Shown here piece after piece: positions 45,404 to 56,579 of a stretch of 64,000 bases of DNA. Location: assembly GCA_963682025.1 (NCBI GenBank), contig OY821521.1, forward strand, positions 52,490,516-52,554,515, given 5' to 3'. The stretch's first letter is position 1. The number at the start of each line of letters is the position of its first letter. This DNA comes from Cordilura impudica. Lineage: Eukaryota; Arthropoda; Insecta; Diptera; Scathophagidae. A program made the position numbers and the translations under genes. A model generated the notes under the pieces. That model ran no database searches, was not told the origin of the DNA, and worked only from the letters and a program-made list of their open reading frames with translations.

Positions 45404-46639
45404 TAATTGCCTTTCATTGTTATTTAAGTACGAAAAACATAGTATTAGTAAAAACATCCCATTGCTACAAATGCTATTAAAATCTATTGGAGTTTTTATT
45501 TTTAAAAGGTTTTTTTACCCAAGTATGTATGAAATGTTTTAATAAATAAGAAAGATTCAAAAAATAAAAACCTTTATTTCCATATCAAACTCAGAATCAT
45601 TAAGCTAATGTTCAGCAGATTTATTTTGCTAAAATTAACAAATTTGACAGCAAAAAAGGATCAATTTTTCTGTAGTTTTTTTAAGTGTAAATATTCTTTG
45701 AGTGTAAATAAATTTGCAAAATTTGACAGCAAAAATTATAAATATTTCAGTAATAATAGCAAAATTTTCAGTTGATTTAATTTATTTTTTGAGTGTAAAA
45801 ATTTTTTGAGGGTAACATTAAAAATTTCCCTTTATTAAAAAAATGCTTATAATTATTGTCATAATTATAATTATTGTTATTGACATTTTTTAATAATAAA
45901 AAAAAAATAAAAACCCCGTATTTCACGCTAGAAGTTAAAAAAAAAAATTATAATTCAAATTTGACCTAGAATTTATTAAAAAGTACTCAATCAATTTTAA
46001 TAAAATTTTGACTCACTCAAGCTCAACTAAATATCTATCTACTAAAAAATAAATTACTAAAATATTTTGATCGATTCAACAGTTACAGAATTTTGGCCAG
46101 TGAAATACGATTATCAGCCACTGTGCGTCGTACAGTTGCGTCAGAGAAAAAACTAATTGTGATTGATTTTCTTTAATGTTTTCCACCCATGTACCACAGT
46201 TTCTATAAGAATCTATCAGTCAAACATGATTTAACTATAACACAATATTAGGACAAGCTCCAAAATGATAAATTTGAAAATGACTAATTTTTTTATGTGT
46301 AAACATTTTTTTACCTTAAATTTCGATAATTTGTTCAATATATTTTTAATTATTTTGTTAAATAAATGAATTAATTTTTTTCTTGTTACTTTTTCTTTGA
46401 GTGTAAACAAACATAACAACATTTATTTTCTTAAAATATTAGAATAGTTGTCAATAATAATTACACTAGCCAACAAGGTTTTGGACTGGAGCAACCAAAT
46501 ATCTTTCCTATGGTAACTTGGTGGGCTGAATTCGAATCTGTAATTGGTTTTTCTCTATCAGGTCTGGCTTTCGAGATATAAAAAAATGTTTATATCCGTT
46601 TTTTACGTAAAAAATCATTAGTTTATTTAAAAATCAATG
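45404..46639. other. AT-rich intron, nothing recognised
   Basis: Some short phrases recur (TTTGACAGCAAAAA twice; TGAGTGTAAA several times) but no element ends are seen. Confidence 0.4.
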
Positions 46640-48230
46640 AATTTTCAAAAGTGAATGGCGTTATTTGAACGTCGTTTGTATTTTGTTGGTTCGGTTTCAA
46701 GTATTAGAGTACAGCAATAGTCTCTCAGCATGCTTTTGTCCCAAAATCCTTGATAATTTCTTTAAATTTTCATTAAATCTTGGTAAACACGCTCCCCTTG
46801 TTTCCTAAGTTTTGTGGAAACAATCTTAATGCGAAAGAAGAAAACGCATTTTGAGTGACATTCGTGCATCTAATTCCTGATAATTTTTCGATAATTCAGC
46901 AACAATTTGTCTATAGTTTTCACTCTTAGTTCCAAGAAAACTGTTCACGATGCTCTAAAAATATTTCCAGGCTGCGTCTTCTTTCTCCAATAAACATTAT
47001 GTAAAATTGTCAATTGTGAAAAAATTCAATAGCTTCATGATCTGAGGGCCAGCAAATATGCCTTCTTTGATTTTAGCATATGCTATTTTAAGAAAAACCG
47101 CTAACAAATATTTAAATGCTGCACCATCTTTGTCCACAGCCTTGGCAAAGTTCTTAAAAAGGCCCAATTTTATGTGCAGCGGCGTAAAAAGAACGTCATT
47201 TGAATCAATTAATGGTTTAGTTGAAATGTTTTGTTTTCCTGGTGAATACTCAGTTCTTTTTGGCCACTTTCTTCTGACGCAATGATGACATGTAGCGCGA
47301 CTATCCCATAGACAAAGGAAACAAAAATATTTTGTGAAACTTCCTTGCATACAAGTCAACAAATCAATGACCTGAAACAGATTAATTTACAGTTATTTAC
47401 GATGGTCTATACTATCTGTACAAAGAAATTTCAATCACACACCTTAAGGTCACCACAGATATTCCATTTATGATCGTTGTATTTGAGTAATGTCAAAATT
47501 TCAGTCATTGATTCATAATTTTCATTTGTATTAATGGCATGAGCAGTTGGTATGGATGTTTTTTCATTCCCATTTTGCAAAAGAAGGGCCTTCAATTTGT
47601 ACTTAGAGCCATCAATAAATAATCTGCATTCAGTTTTGTCATATGGCTGGTTCACTTTTTGAAATAAACCATCAACATCAGTACAGTATAGAATAGAGCG
47701 CTTCTTTTGAAAATATGCAGCCAATTCCAAGCTTCTATCTCTATAGATTGTTACTTTTGTCCCAACTGCAAGATGTTTCCACTGCTACATGCGTGGATTC
47801 TGTGTCTTGCTTCGTTAAATCCCGAATTGCTCGTAGCACTGGGAATGACTGATAATAGATCATTTGGTGTACTTTAAACTGGTTTGGAAACCAGTAATAA
47901 GTAATATTTTCTCATATTGAATCCAGCAACTTTTATTAAACAGGAATAACAATCGGTTTGGTGTTTACTTGACTCTCTCCAAAGTACTGGAATTGAAAAA
48001 TCGAAATAGATCTTCTTGCCATTTGACCACTTGTATAAAACAGTTCTGCAACTATTGAAAAACATTGTCGGCGTCCATGGTTTGTTCAAGTTTCTAACAA
48101 CAAAACCAAAATAATGTAAATATGCATATTTTAATGATTCTAATATTGCATATCATTCTTTTCCAACCAAGTATTCACCACGAGAGAAGCAAATATAGCT
48201 TGAATCAGTAACACACGATCTGCGTGACAT
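46640..48230 (-). pseudogene. Relic of an uncharacterised multi-copy insect gene family (FCLWDSRA type)
   Basis: A minus-strand gene-like relic. Order: MSRRSCVTDSSYICFSRGE (start at 48230), KPWTPTMFFNSCRTVLYKWS and PVLWRESSKHQTDCYSCLIK (48100-47900), a segment around IYYQSFPVLRAIRDLTKQ (about 47850), then after a one-base frameshift near 47763 RSLELAAYFQKKRSILYC, ECRLFIDGSKYKLKALLLQN and WNICGDLK. A 71-bp intron (47372-47442, GTGTGT...TTTCAG) follows, and the next exon reads VIDLLTCMQGSFTKYFCFLC, then LWDSRA, PLHIKLGLFKNF and KIKEGIFAGPQI. The tail to 46640 is broken but keeps DYCCTLILETEP-like and KYKRRSNNAIHF. I recognise the family only as a repeated protein of insects and cnidarians with paired Cys near the start; its function is unknown to me. 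Confidence 0.6.
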
Positions 48231-48281
48231 GCTTAAACGCTACTATTATGAAGATTTAGAATAAATGTGGGCTTCTGTCAA

Positions 48282-49206
48282 ATTAATAATTGTAAATTAA
48301 TAATTAATAATTAATAATTAATAAATAATAATTAATAATTAATAATTAATAATTAATAATTAATAATTAATAATTAATAATTAATAATTAATAATTAATA
48401 ATTAATAATTAATAATTAATAATTAATAATTAATAATTAATAATTAATAATTAATAATTAATAATTAATAATTAATAATTAATAATTAATAATTAATAAT
48501 TAATAATTAATAATTAATAATTAATAATTAATAATTAATAATTAATAATTAATAATTAATAATTAATAATTAATAATTAATAATTAATAATTAATAATTA
48601 ATAATTAATAATTAATAATTAATAATTAATAATTAATAATTAATAATTAATAATTAATAATTAATAATTAATAATTAATAATTAATAATTAATAATTAAT
48701 AATTAATAATTAATAATTAATAATTAATAATTAATAATTAATAATTAATAATTAATAATTAATAATTAATAATTAATAATTAATAATTAATAATTAATAA
48801 TTAATAATTAATAATTAATAATTAATAATTAATAATTAATAATTAATAATTAATAATTAATAATTAATAATTAATAATTAATAATTAATAATTAATAATT
48901 AATAATTAATAATTAATAATTAATAATTAATAATTAATAATTAATAATTAATAATTAATAATTAATAATTAATAATTAATAATTAATAATTAATAATTAA
49001 TAATTAATAATTAATAATTAATAATTAATAATTAATAATTAATAATTAATAATTAATAATTAATAATTAATAATTAATAATTAATAATTAATAATTAATA
49101 ATTAATAATTAATAATTAATAATTAATAATTAATAATTAATAATTAATAATTAATAATTAATAATTAATAATTAATAATTAATAATTAATAATTAATAAT
49201 TAATAA
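48282..49206. repeat. Long 7-bp microsatellite, unit AATAATT
   Basis: About 925 bp of almost perfect tandem AATAATT (about 130 units). The only irregularities are near the left edge (48290-48330). Each unit pair is self-complementary. A short second tract of about 35 bp lies at 49936-49970. Confidence 0.97.
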
Positions 49207-49482
49207 CTGTCAGTATTGACTGTTTGACAGTATTGCCAGCATGCGATAAAAAATGAACCAGAACCAGCCCAATTTCGAATTCAGCGCAACCAGATTAGGT
49301 ACAAAAACATGCTTCGTTTATGCAGTCAATATTTTTTCTAAATTTGTAGACCAGTGTTATTATTCAGAGTAAAAATGAGTAGTCAATTATTTTTTTTTTT
49401 TTAATTTTTGGAAAAATTTTCAAAGACCGTTTGTAAAATTTATATCATTAAACAATTTTGAGAATAAACTTTAAAACTATTT
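49202..49482. repeat. 281-bp unit, first copy (interrupted)
   Basis: Starts TAACTGTCAGTATTGACTG beside the microsatellite and runs to ACTATTT at 49482; after an insertion it continues with TTAGTCTAACTAAAATATTC (49916-49936). It is nearly identical to the copy at 49971-50272; the clearest difference is ATTAGGTAC versus ATTAGTTAC. Confidence 0.9.
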
Positions 49483-49908
49483 GTTTACGTGAGCGTTTGA
49501 GAGGCCCCACTGTATCTAACTGATGTCATCATGGAATGGACGTTGACATACAGAGTGCGCTAAAGTTATTTAAGTCTCTTTTTTGTCTGACATTTTCCTG
49601 TCATTTTGTTGTTCAATATACTTTTTTTTAACCTCGACATTGTATTTTTGTTGTATCGTTGTCTAACTTTTTAACCATAAAGATCGTGTTTGTGTGAAAT
49701 TGAAAGTTTTTTGTAAGTAAATTGATGTAAATTCACCGCCATCTTTGGAGAAAAAATAAAGGAAAGTAATCTTGAAATTACTTAGAACTTTTATACAAAA
49801 ACCTTAATCTTTGTGTTTTATTTTGTTTTACTCTTTTTTTTTGGTAGCTTGATTTTTGGCTCCACAGTTCTTGGAAAACCACCCCCCATTTCTGCTTGTG
49901 AAATATTT
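49483..49908. mobile_element. 426-bp insertion with 7-bp direct repeat, class unknown
   Basis: Flanked by ACTATTT on both sides (49476-49482 and 49909-49915), while the second copy of the host unit has a single ACTATTT, so it shows the empty site. The insert begins GTTTACGTGAGCGTTTGAG and ends GCTTGTGAAATATTT. There are no terminal inverted repeats, no A tail and no open frame of note. Confidence 0.75.
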
Positions 49909-49970
49909 ACTATTTTTAGTCTAACTAAAATATTCAATAATTAATAATTAATAATTAATAATTAATAATT

Positions 49971-50272
49971 TATAACTGTCAGTATTGACTGTTTGACAGT
50001 ATTGCCAGCATGCGATAAAAAATGAACCAGAACCAGCCCAATTTCGAATTCAGCGCAACCAGATTAGTTACAAAAACATGCTTCGTTTATGCAGTCAATA
50101 TTTTTTCTAAATTTGTAGACCAGTGTTATTATTCAGAGTAAAAATGAGTAGTCAATTATTTTTTTTTTTTTAATTTTTGGAAAAATTTTCAAAGACCGTT
50201 TGTAAAATTTATATCATTAAACAATTTTGAGAATAAACTTTAAAACTATTTTTAGTCTAACTAAAATATTCA
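49971..50272. repeat. 281-bp unit, second copy (uninterrupted)
   Basis: Begins TATAACTGTCAGTATTGAC after a short AATAATT tract and ends ACTAAAATATTCA. Represents the state before the 426-bp insertion in the first copy. No coding capacity. Confidence 0.9.
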
Positions 50273-51490
50273 TGCCAGAAATTAATGGTAGTTCATTCTC
50301 AAAATATCTTCGAATAGTCATTTTCTGAACTGGATCTCTGTACTTCAGACAACATATACTCCATTTACACTGAAGTTCAAATAAAACAAAATCTCTTATT
50401 TTTTATGACGCTTATTGCATTAAATGATCACGATTTTCTACATTATATTTTACAGGGACTCCCTCTCGTACAAAGTAAAGTCAAGTCGAAAGTGATGTTG
50501 TATGTTGTGATAACTGAGAAAAACCATTTGAAACCATTGACATCCCTGGCTATTTCTACGTCTATACAGTTGACTGGCATTTCAAAAAAAGTTCACTTTG
50601 TGTTTTGGAATTAAATTTTGCAGACAATTGATTGATGGGCAATCACAATCATATACACCAAGGACTGTTTGACATTAAAATTTGAAAAATGTTTTCACAA
50701 ACAAGATACAAAGTTTCTCACAAAATTTTATAAGTTTTTATGCCCTACGGATGATGAAATATTAAATATAGCAAAAAAATATTTCTGCTACTTAAAGAAA
50801 AATTTTTTTTGGGTTCTCAATAATACTTTATTCTTTTTGTTTTGTTATTTGTTTTAAGAAATGTGTAGAAAAATGTGTAAAAAATTTTAAAACACTTTGG
50901 TAGACTTTCATAACATATCTGTATAAACCCCTTTAGTTGACCTAAATATTTTTAACACATACAAACAAACGATACATGTTTGCTAAAGACATTTTCATTT
51001 TCACTTTTACATTATACCTGTACTATATATTTTCAAATGGCTTGTGATAATTTTGTAAAGCGTTTATTATGTGGAAAACATTCTGCTTTACATACTTATA
51101 AAGGTGGCTAGTGGATTTTAGACACTTACCGCAATTGTCATGTAGGATCGATAATCATAAATCTTTCTAATTGGCCACTTACAGTATTGTGCTAAACAAA
51201 AGCAACAGAAAAAATGGAAAGTTCGTTGATTACACTAAAAAAAAAATTAAAACAGTATGTTCAGTGAACCGCAATAGCATTGCATTTTGAAATTAGTTTT
51301 GATTATTGAGGCTCTATATAAAACATTTTTAACCCCACTAAAACTTTTCAACACCAATAGAAGTTTCCGATGCTGGAAGTAGTTTTCCTTCGAAACCAGT
51401 ACAATCTTAAGGATCAGGAGGCTTGCAGAGAAGTATGTAGTGACGTACGCTGCGTTAGCCATAGCAACGCGGCATTTTTTTTTTCAAATC
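50273..51490. other. Intronic sequence, nothing recognised
   Basis: Open frames of 60-70 codons at 50405 and 50669 (+) and 51247 (-) have no recognisable motifs. No repeats noted. Confidence 0.35.
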
Positions 51491-51496
51491 TTTATA

Positions 51497-52802
51497 ACGG
51501 GTGATTTTTTAAGAGCTTGATAACTTTTTTTAAAAAAAAAACGCATAAAATTTGCAAAATCTCATCGGTTCTTTATTTGAAACGTTAGATTGGTCCATGA
51601 CATTTACTTTTTGAAGATAATTTCATTTAAATGTTGACCGCGGCTGCGTCTTAGGTGGTCCATTCGGAAAGTCCAATTTTGGGCAACTTTTTCGAGCATT
51701 TCGGCCGGAATAGCCCGAATTTCTTCGGAAATGTTGTCTTCCAAAGCTGGAATAGTTGCTGGCTTATTTCTGTAGACTTTAGACTTGACGTAGCCCCACA
51801 AAAAATAGTCTAAAGGCGTCAAATCGCATGATCTTGGTGGCCAACTTACCGGTCCATTTCTTGAGATGAATTGTTCTCCGAAGTTTTCCCTCAAAATGGC
51901 CATAGAATCGCGAGCTGTGTGGCATGTAGCGCCATCTTGTTGAAACCACATGTCAACCAAGTTCAGTTCTTCCATTTTTGGCAACAAAAAGTTTGTTAGC
52001 ATCGAACGATAGCGATCGCCATTCACCGTAACGTTGCGTCCAACAGCATCTTTGAAAAAATACGGTCCAATGATTCCACCAGCGTACAAACCACACCAAA
52101 CAGTGCATTTTTCGGGATGCATGGGCAGTTCTTGAACGGCTTCTGGTTGCTCTTCACTCCAAATACGGCAATTTTGCTTATTTACGAAGCCATTCAACCA
52201 GAAATGAGCCTCATCGCTGAACAAAATTTGTCGATAAAAAAGCGGATTTTCTGCCAACTTTTCTAGGGCCCATTCACTGAAAATTAGACGTTGTGGCAGA
52301 TCGTTCGGCTTCAGTTCTTGCACGAGCTGTATTTTATACGGTTTTACACCAAGATCTTTGCGTAAAATCTTCCATGTGGTCGAATAACACAAACCCAATT
52401 GCTGCGAACGGCGACGAATCGACATTTCACGGTCTTCAGTAACACTCTCAGAAACAGACGCAATATTCTCTTCTGTACGCACTGTACGCATTCGTGTGGT
52501 TGGTTTAATGTCCAATAAAGTAAACTGAGTGCGAAACTTGGTCACAATCGCATTAATTGTTTGCTCACTTGGTCGATTATGTAGACCATAAATCGGACGT
52601 AAAGCGCGAAACACATTTCGAACCGAACACTGATTTTGGTAATAAAATTCAATGATTTGCAAGCGTTGCTCGTTAGTAAGTCTATTCATGATGAAATGTC
52701 AAAGCATACTGAGCATCTTTCTCTTTGACACCATGTCTGAAATCCCACGTGATCTGTCAAATACTAATGCATGAAAATCCTAACCTCAAAAAAATCACCC
52801 GT
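51497..52802 (-). mobile_element. Complete rosa-like (DD41D) mariner element
   Basis: A 1,306-bp element bounded by terminal inverted repeats starting ACGGGTGATTTTTT on both strands and flanked by TA (51495-51496 and 52803-52804). It contains one uninterrupted transposase (51604-52689, minus). On the coding strand an AATAAA lies about 30 bp after the stop, inside the element. This is the only full-length, open DNA transposon in the window. Confidence 0.93.
51604..52689 (-). CDS. Transposase, Tc1/mariner superfamily, DD41D (rosa-like)
   Basis: A 361-residue open frame with no disruptions, from the Met at 52689 to the stop at 51604. It would cut and paste its own element at TA sites in the nucleus. 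Residues 1-60 and 90-130 form the two helix-turn-helix DNA-binding regions (first: NEQRLQIIEFYYQNQ; second: RRRSQQLGLCYSTTWKIL). The catalytic residues are D159 (FSDEAHFW), D252 (FQQDGATCHTA) and D294 (RSCDLTPLDYFLWGY); 41 residues separate the last two, whereas classical mariner has 34. This spacing is what defines the DD41D or rosa group known from flies. Length fits the family (about 340-360). The start lies about 110 bp inside the right terminus. All key residues are intact, so it may be active or recently so. Confidence 0.93.
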   Translation of the reverse strand: MNRLTNEQRLQIIEFYYQNQCSVRNVFRALRPIYGLHNRPSEQTINAIVTKFRTQFTLLDIKPTTRMRTVRTEENIASVSESVTEDREMSIRRRSQQLGLCYSTTWKILRKDLGVKPYKIQLVQELKPNDLPQRLIFSEWALEKLAENPLFYRQILFSDEAHFWLNGFVNKQNCRIWSEEQPEAVQELPMHPEKCTVWCGLYAGGIIGPYFFKDAVGRNVTVNGDRYRSMLTNFLLPKMEELNLVDMWFQQDGATCHTARDSMAILRENFGEQFISRNGPVSWPPRSCDLTPLDYFLWGYVKSKVYRNKPATIPALEDNISEEIRAIPAEMLEKVAQNWTFRMDHLRRSRGQHLNEIIFKK

Positions 52803-53029
52803 TACAAGTTTATTGATTTAGTTGTTTGAGTTTTTTTTGCTTTTCTAAAACTTTTGTTATCTTTGATATCTTTATGGCTTTTAAGTCATTCCGTCCCTTA
52901 CATCTTTTAACCACCCTGATATTTATTGTTAATTTTTTGCAATATCTCTGATGGACTCACATCTTATTTAACTGTTAATTTTTGTTGTTTTCTTTGCTTT
53001 TCCGTTATTGACAAGTTTTTTTATTCAAG

Positions 53030-54400
53030 TACCTTTCTTAAAAAATACTTTTAAAAAAAAAACATTTTCTTCCAAAAGTACCTTTTTTTAAAAAATGCCA
53101 TTTCTCGAAACAATTAATTTTCTGATGATAGTACTTTTTCTGAAAAAAGTACCTTTTCTGAAAAAAATGTATTTCCTCAAAAGTACCCTTTTTAAAAAAA
53201 GTACCTCTTCTGAAAAAAGTATCTTTTCTGAAAAAAATATATTTCCTCAATAAGTAGGTTTTCTGAAGAAAGTACCTTTTCGGAAAAAAGTACCTCTACT
53301 AAAAAACTTATATCTCCTTAAAAAGTACCCTTTCTGCGAAAAGTAAATTTTCTTCTAAAGTGCCTTTTCTTAAAACAGTACATCATCTTCAAAAACTATA
53401 TTTTCTTCAAGAAGTAAATTTTCTTCAAAAAGTACTTTTTTATTCATGTACATTTCTTAAAAAAATACGTTTTCTTAAAAAAATATTTTCTTTCAAAGGT
53501 ACCTTTTCTTGAAAAATACCATTTCTTCAAAAAGTACATTTTCTGATAATCGTATCTTTTCTAAAAAACGTACCTTTTCTGAAAAAGGTTCCTTTTCTGA
53601 TAAAAGTGTATTTCCTCAAAAAGTACCTTCTCTGAAAAAAGTACCTCTTCTGAAAAAAGTAGCTTTTCGGAAAAAAGTATATTTCCTCAAAAAATAGTTT
53701 TTCTGAAAAAGTACCTTTTCTTGAAAGTACCTTTTCTTATTTTCTTTAAGATGTATATTTTCTGAAAAAAGTACTTTTTTTAATCAAGTACCTTTCTTAA
53801 AAAATACGTTTTTTTAAAAAAAATATTTTCTTCCAAAAGTAATAAATTTTCTTAAAAAAGTACTTTTTTTATTTAAGTACCTTTATTAAAAAAATATGTT
53901 TTCTTAAAAAAAAATATTTTCTTCCAAAGGTAAATTTTCTTAAAAAATAGCATTTCTTCTTTTCTGAAAAAAGTACATTTTCTGAAAAAAGTAAATTTTC
54001 TGAAAAAAGTATATTTTCTCAAAAAGTACCTTTTCTGAAAAAAGTAGCTTTTCTGAAAAAAGTATATTTCCTCAAAAAGTACCTTTTCTGAAAAAAGCAC
54101 ATTTTGTGAATAAAGTACCTCTTCTGAAAAAAGTATATTTCCTCAAAAGTAACTCTCTTAAAAAAATTAAAATTTTCTTCAAAAAGGACCTTTTCTTCAA
54201 AAATTATCTTTTCCTCAAAAAGTAAATTTAATTAAATAAGTACTCTTTCTTCAAAATAATATCTTTTCCTTAAAAATCACGTCTTTGTAGAAGGTACCTT
54301 TTATTCCTTAAAAAGTAAGTCTATTAAAAAGTACCTTTTCTTATAAAAAGTAAATTTTTTTCAAAAAGTACCTTTCAAAATTATATTTTCTTAAAAATGT
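53030..54400. repeat. GTAC-centred degenerate minisatellite A, main block
   Basis: About 1.37 kb made of 17-19 bp units such as AAAAAGTACCTTTTCTGA and AAAAAGTATATTTCCTCA, with variation in length and sequence. Each unit has a near-palindromic core (AAAAGTACCTTTT). Frames through it are open by chance and give Phe/Lys-rich peptides; I do not call genes here. Confidence 0.85.
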
Positions 54401-54748
54401 AAAAAAAATGTAAAATGTAAAAAATTACCCTTTCATGCACTGGCTGCTTATGTATAAATTTCATGAATTTGTTTCATAAAGTTCAGTGAAATTTGTTTTC
54501 ATTTAACTTGTAGAGCCTTTTTTATATATTTCATTTCATTTCATAAAGTTGTTGTTAAAAATGAAAAATTATCTGACAGATTTCTATCACTATCAACAGA
54601 AATCTTTTAATAAAATTAACAGTTTTGAAAATTTTTGATGTAGTTTATGGCTTTTGTTGCGCACAATACTGTAATTTTGAGGCATTAGGTTTTATCCTCG
54701 CACCACCTAATAAGTAAACAAAAAATATTGGTCATATTTCCCACTTAC

Positions 54749-54932
54749 CTGTGTTGGTAATACAATTAGAGCCACACATATCATTATTACCATATACAAT
54801 TGCGAAGGCCATATATCGGGTACAAAATCGCCGTAGCCAACTGTTGAAAATGTGACAACCACATAATATGTCGACTGAAATAAATTCAAGTGGCGATGAC
54901 CAGCACGTTGAAAATGTTGTATGCCACAAACA
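54749..54932 (-). CDS. Slo2/KCNT potassium channel, exon C (pore and S6)
   Basis: A 184-bp exon coding 61 full codons, [20 protein letters not shown] to [10 protein letters not shown]. It holds the end of S5, the pore helix, the selectivity filter [11 protein letters not shown] and S6 ([19 protein letters not shown]). The filter sequence TVGYGD is that of K+ channels; the context [20 protein letters not shown] is specific to Slo2/SLACK. In SLACK-type channels the tetramer conducts K+ when intracellular Na+ binds the gating ring. The acceptor is CTAACCAG and the donor GTAAGT; the first base completes a Ser codon from exon B and the end is in phase 0. Confidence 0.96.
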
Positions 54933-55049
54933 CTGGTTAGACATGCGAAACGAAATGAATAGAAAAAAAAACACAAACACAGGCAAAGACATTTACAAAT
55001 TAAATTCATTGTTAAACAGGGTGTTAAATAAACATTAGCAGTAACTCAC

Positions 55050-55144
55050 CTTGTAAAAACTAAACACAGCAGTGTGGCTGACAATATTGTCAATTGTTGT
55101 GACAAGGCGGACTGTGATTTTTGCATGGCACGATGTAAATCGTT
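55050..55144 (-). CDS. Slo2/KCNT potassium channel, exon B (S5)
   Basis: A 95-bp exon giving NDLHRAMQKSQSALSQQ and then LTILSATLLCLVFT, the S4-S5 linker end and most of S5; the two last bases (AG) start the Ser codon completed at 54932. The acceptor is TATGTAG, the donor GTGAGT. Vertebrate KCNT1 has NDLHRAIQRTQSAM at the same place. The intron to exon A is 78 bp and to exon C 117 bp, in contrast with the multi-kilobase introns further on. Confidence 0.94.
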
Positions 55145-55222
55145 CTACATAAAATATATATAGGTTGTGATTTCAGTTAAACTCGTGTTAAATTTTGCTG
55201 TTTAAATTCTCATGATACTTAC

Positions 55223-55306
55223 GAACATGTTCTCGAGAGAACGTTTTGCTAGCCAGCAATTTAGGAATATGGGTATAAATAAATTTCTTAAAGGCGGCCA
55301 TAATAT
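55223..55306 (-). CDS. Slo2/KCNT potassium channel, exon A (S4-S5 linker)
   Basis: An 84-bp exon of exactly 28 codons: [18 protein letters not shown] followed by [10 protein letters not shown]. It matches the KCNT1 segment [23 protein letters not shown]. Phase 0 at both ends; the acceptor is CTTTAG and the donor GTAAGT. Exons for the N-terminus and S1-S4 were not found between here and 64000, so they lie further along, presumably after another long intron filled with minisatellite B and LINEs. Confidence 0.93.
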
Positions 55307-56579
55307 CTAAAGAAGAAGAAGAAGGATATTAGTTTGTGTTATAGAAATAAATTGATTATGGAGACATTTTAATAAATATTAAACTTATTTACAGTAGGAA
55401 ACATTCATTTTAGTAAAAAGTTTAGTTTGTTTTTATACCGGATACTTTAAACTAACAATTTGATTTATCAATTTGAAGACGATGGAAAGAATAGATGTGT
55501 AATTTTTGGGAATAAATACACATCCAGTAAGAACGATATGGTATAGGGGTGGGTTAACTCTATAAGTATACATGCCACAAGTGCATAGAGAACATTTTTT
55601 TATGAACTAGGACTTTCGTCATTTTTGTTAGCGTTGAGCTCAAGATGTTCAAAGTTTAGAGGGAAGTGATAAACGAAATCACTAAAGATTTCAGAACGTT
55701 TTGAAAACAGCCGTTTAGTTAGTTTACGTGCGAAATTAAGACTAAGTATATTTAGAAGGACCATGAAATATTTTAAAAATAATTCTGGTAAATTTTTTTT
55801 TTAACCAAAATTAAAATTTAGTCATTGGCACAATTTTTCAAATCTTAAGGAAATTTAACATTAAGTTCAGTTAAAAATTTAGGATTTGGTACCATAAGAT
55901 AGCCCCAGATTTTAGTGTGTATAAAAAAAACTATTAGGTACCCTAAGAAATCCTGAAATTGGTATCGCGATACATCGTAGCAAATTCAGAATTTGTTGCA
56001 TTTCTAGATTTAAATTTAGAAATAGTTATATTAACATACTTTTGCCTAAGAAACATACAATTTTGTATCTTTAGAAAACTAAATACCGTACTAAGCTGTG
56101 GTATTTTAAGAAATCTAAAATAGAACGCTAAGGCATCTGTACCTTATGAAATTTTAAAGTTTCGTAGCTGAATAAATTTTGAATTGATTTTTATGGCGTA
56201 TAAAAATTGGTACCTTAAGCAACAATTTTATATCTATTATATCTATTAAATCTTGTTCTTGTGACATAAAGGAATTGGGATATTAAGGAATCCACGATAA
56301 GGTACTTTACCTCAAGAAATCCAAAAATTGGTACCTTAAGTAACCCACAAGTAATTTTTGTACTTTATGAAATCTTGACTTCTCGTTCCTTAGGAGACTT
56401 ACAATATTGTTTTTGCCACACACAGAACTTTGGATATTGAGATTTTCGCAATAAGGTACCTTGAGAACGGCAGAATTTTACACTTCAAGAAATCCGGAAA
56501 TTTGTACCCTATGTAATCCTCGTAAGGATTGAGAAATCCAAAAATTGGGCGTTAAGGAATTTTCGTTAAGGTAACCTAA

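Noticed and set aside
48282..49206. The regular array considered as a CRISPR-like or centromeric satellite array
   Set aside because: There are no spacers and the unit is only 7 bp; it is a microsatellite in a eukaryotic intron.
53038..54100. Open frames rich in Phe/Lys/Arg (FFRKGTFF-like repeats) within 53.0-54.1 kb
   Set aside because: They are translations of the 17-19 bp minisatellite on either strand; openness follows from the repeat composition and no start or splice context supports a gene.
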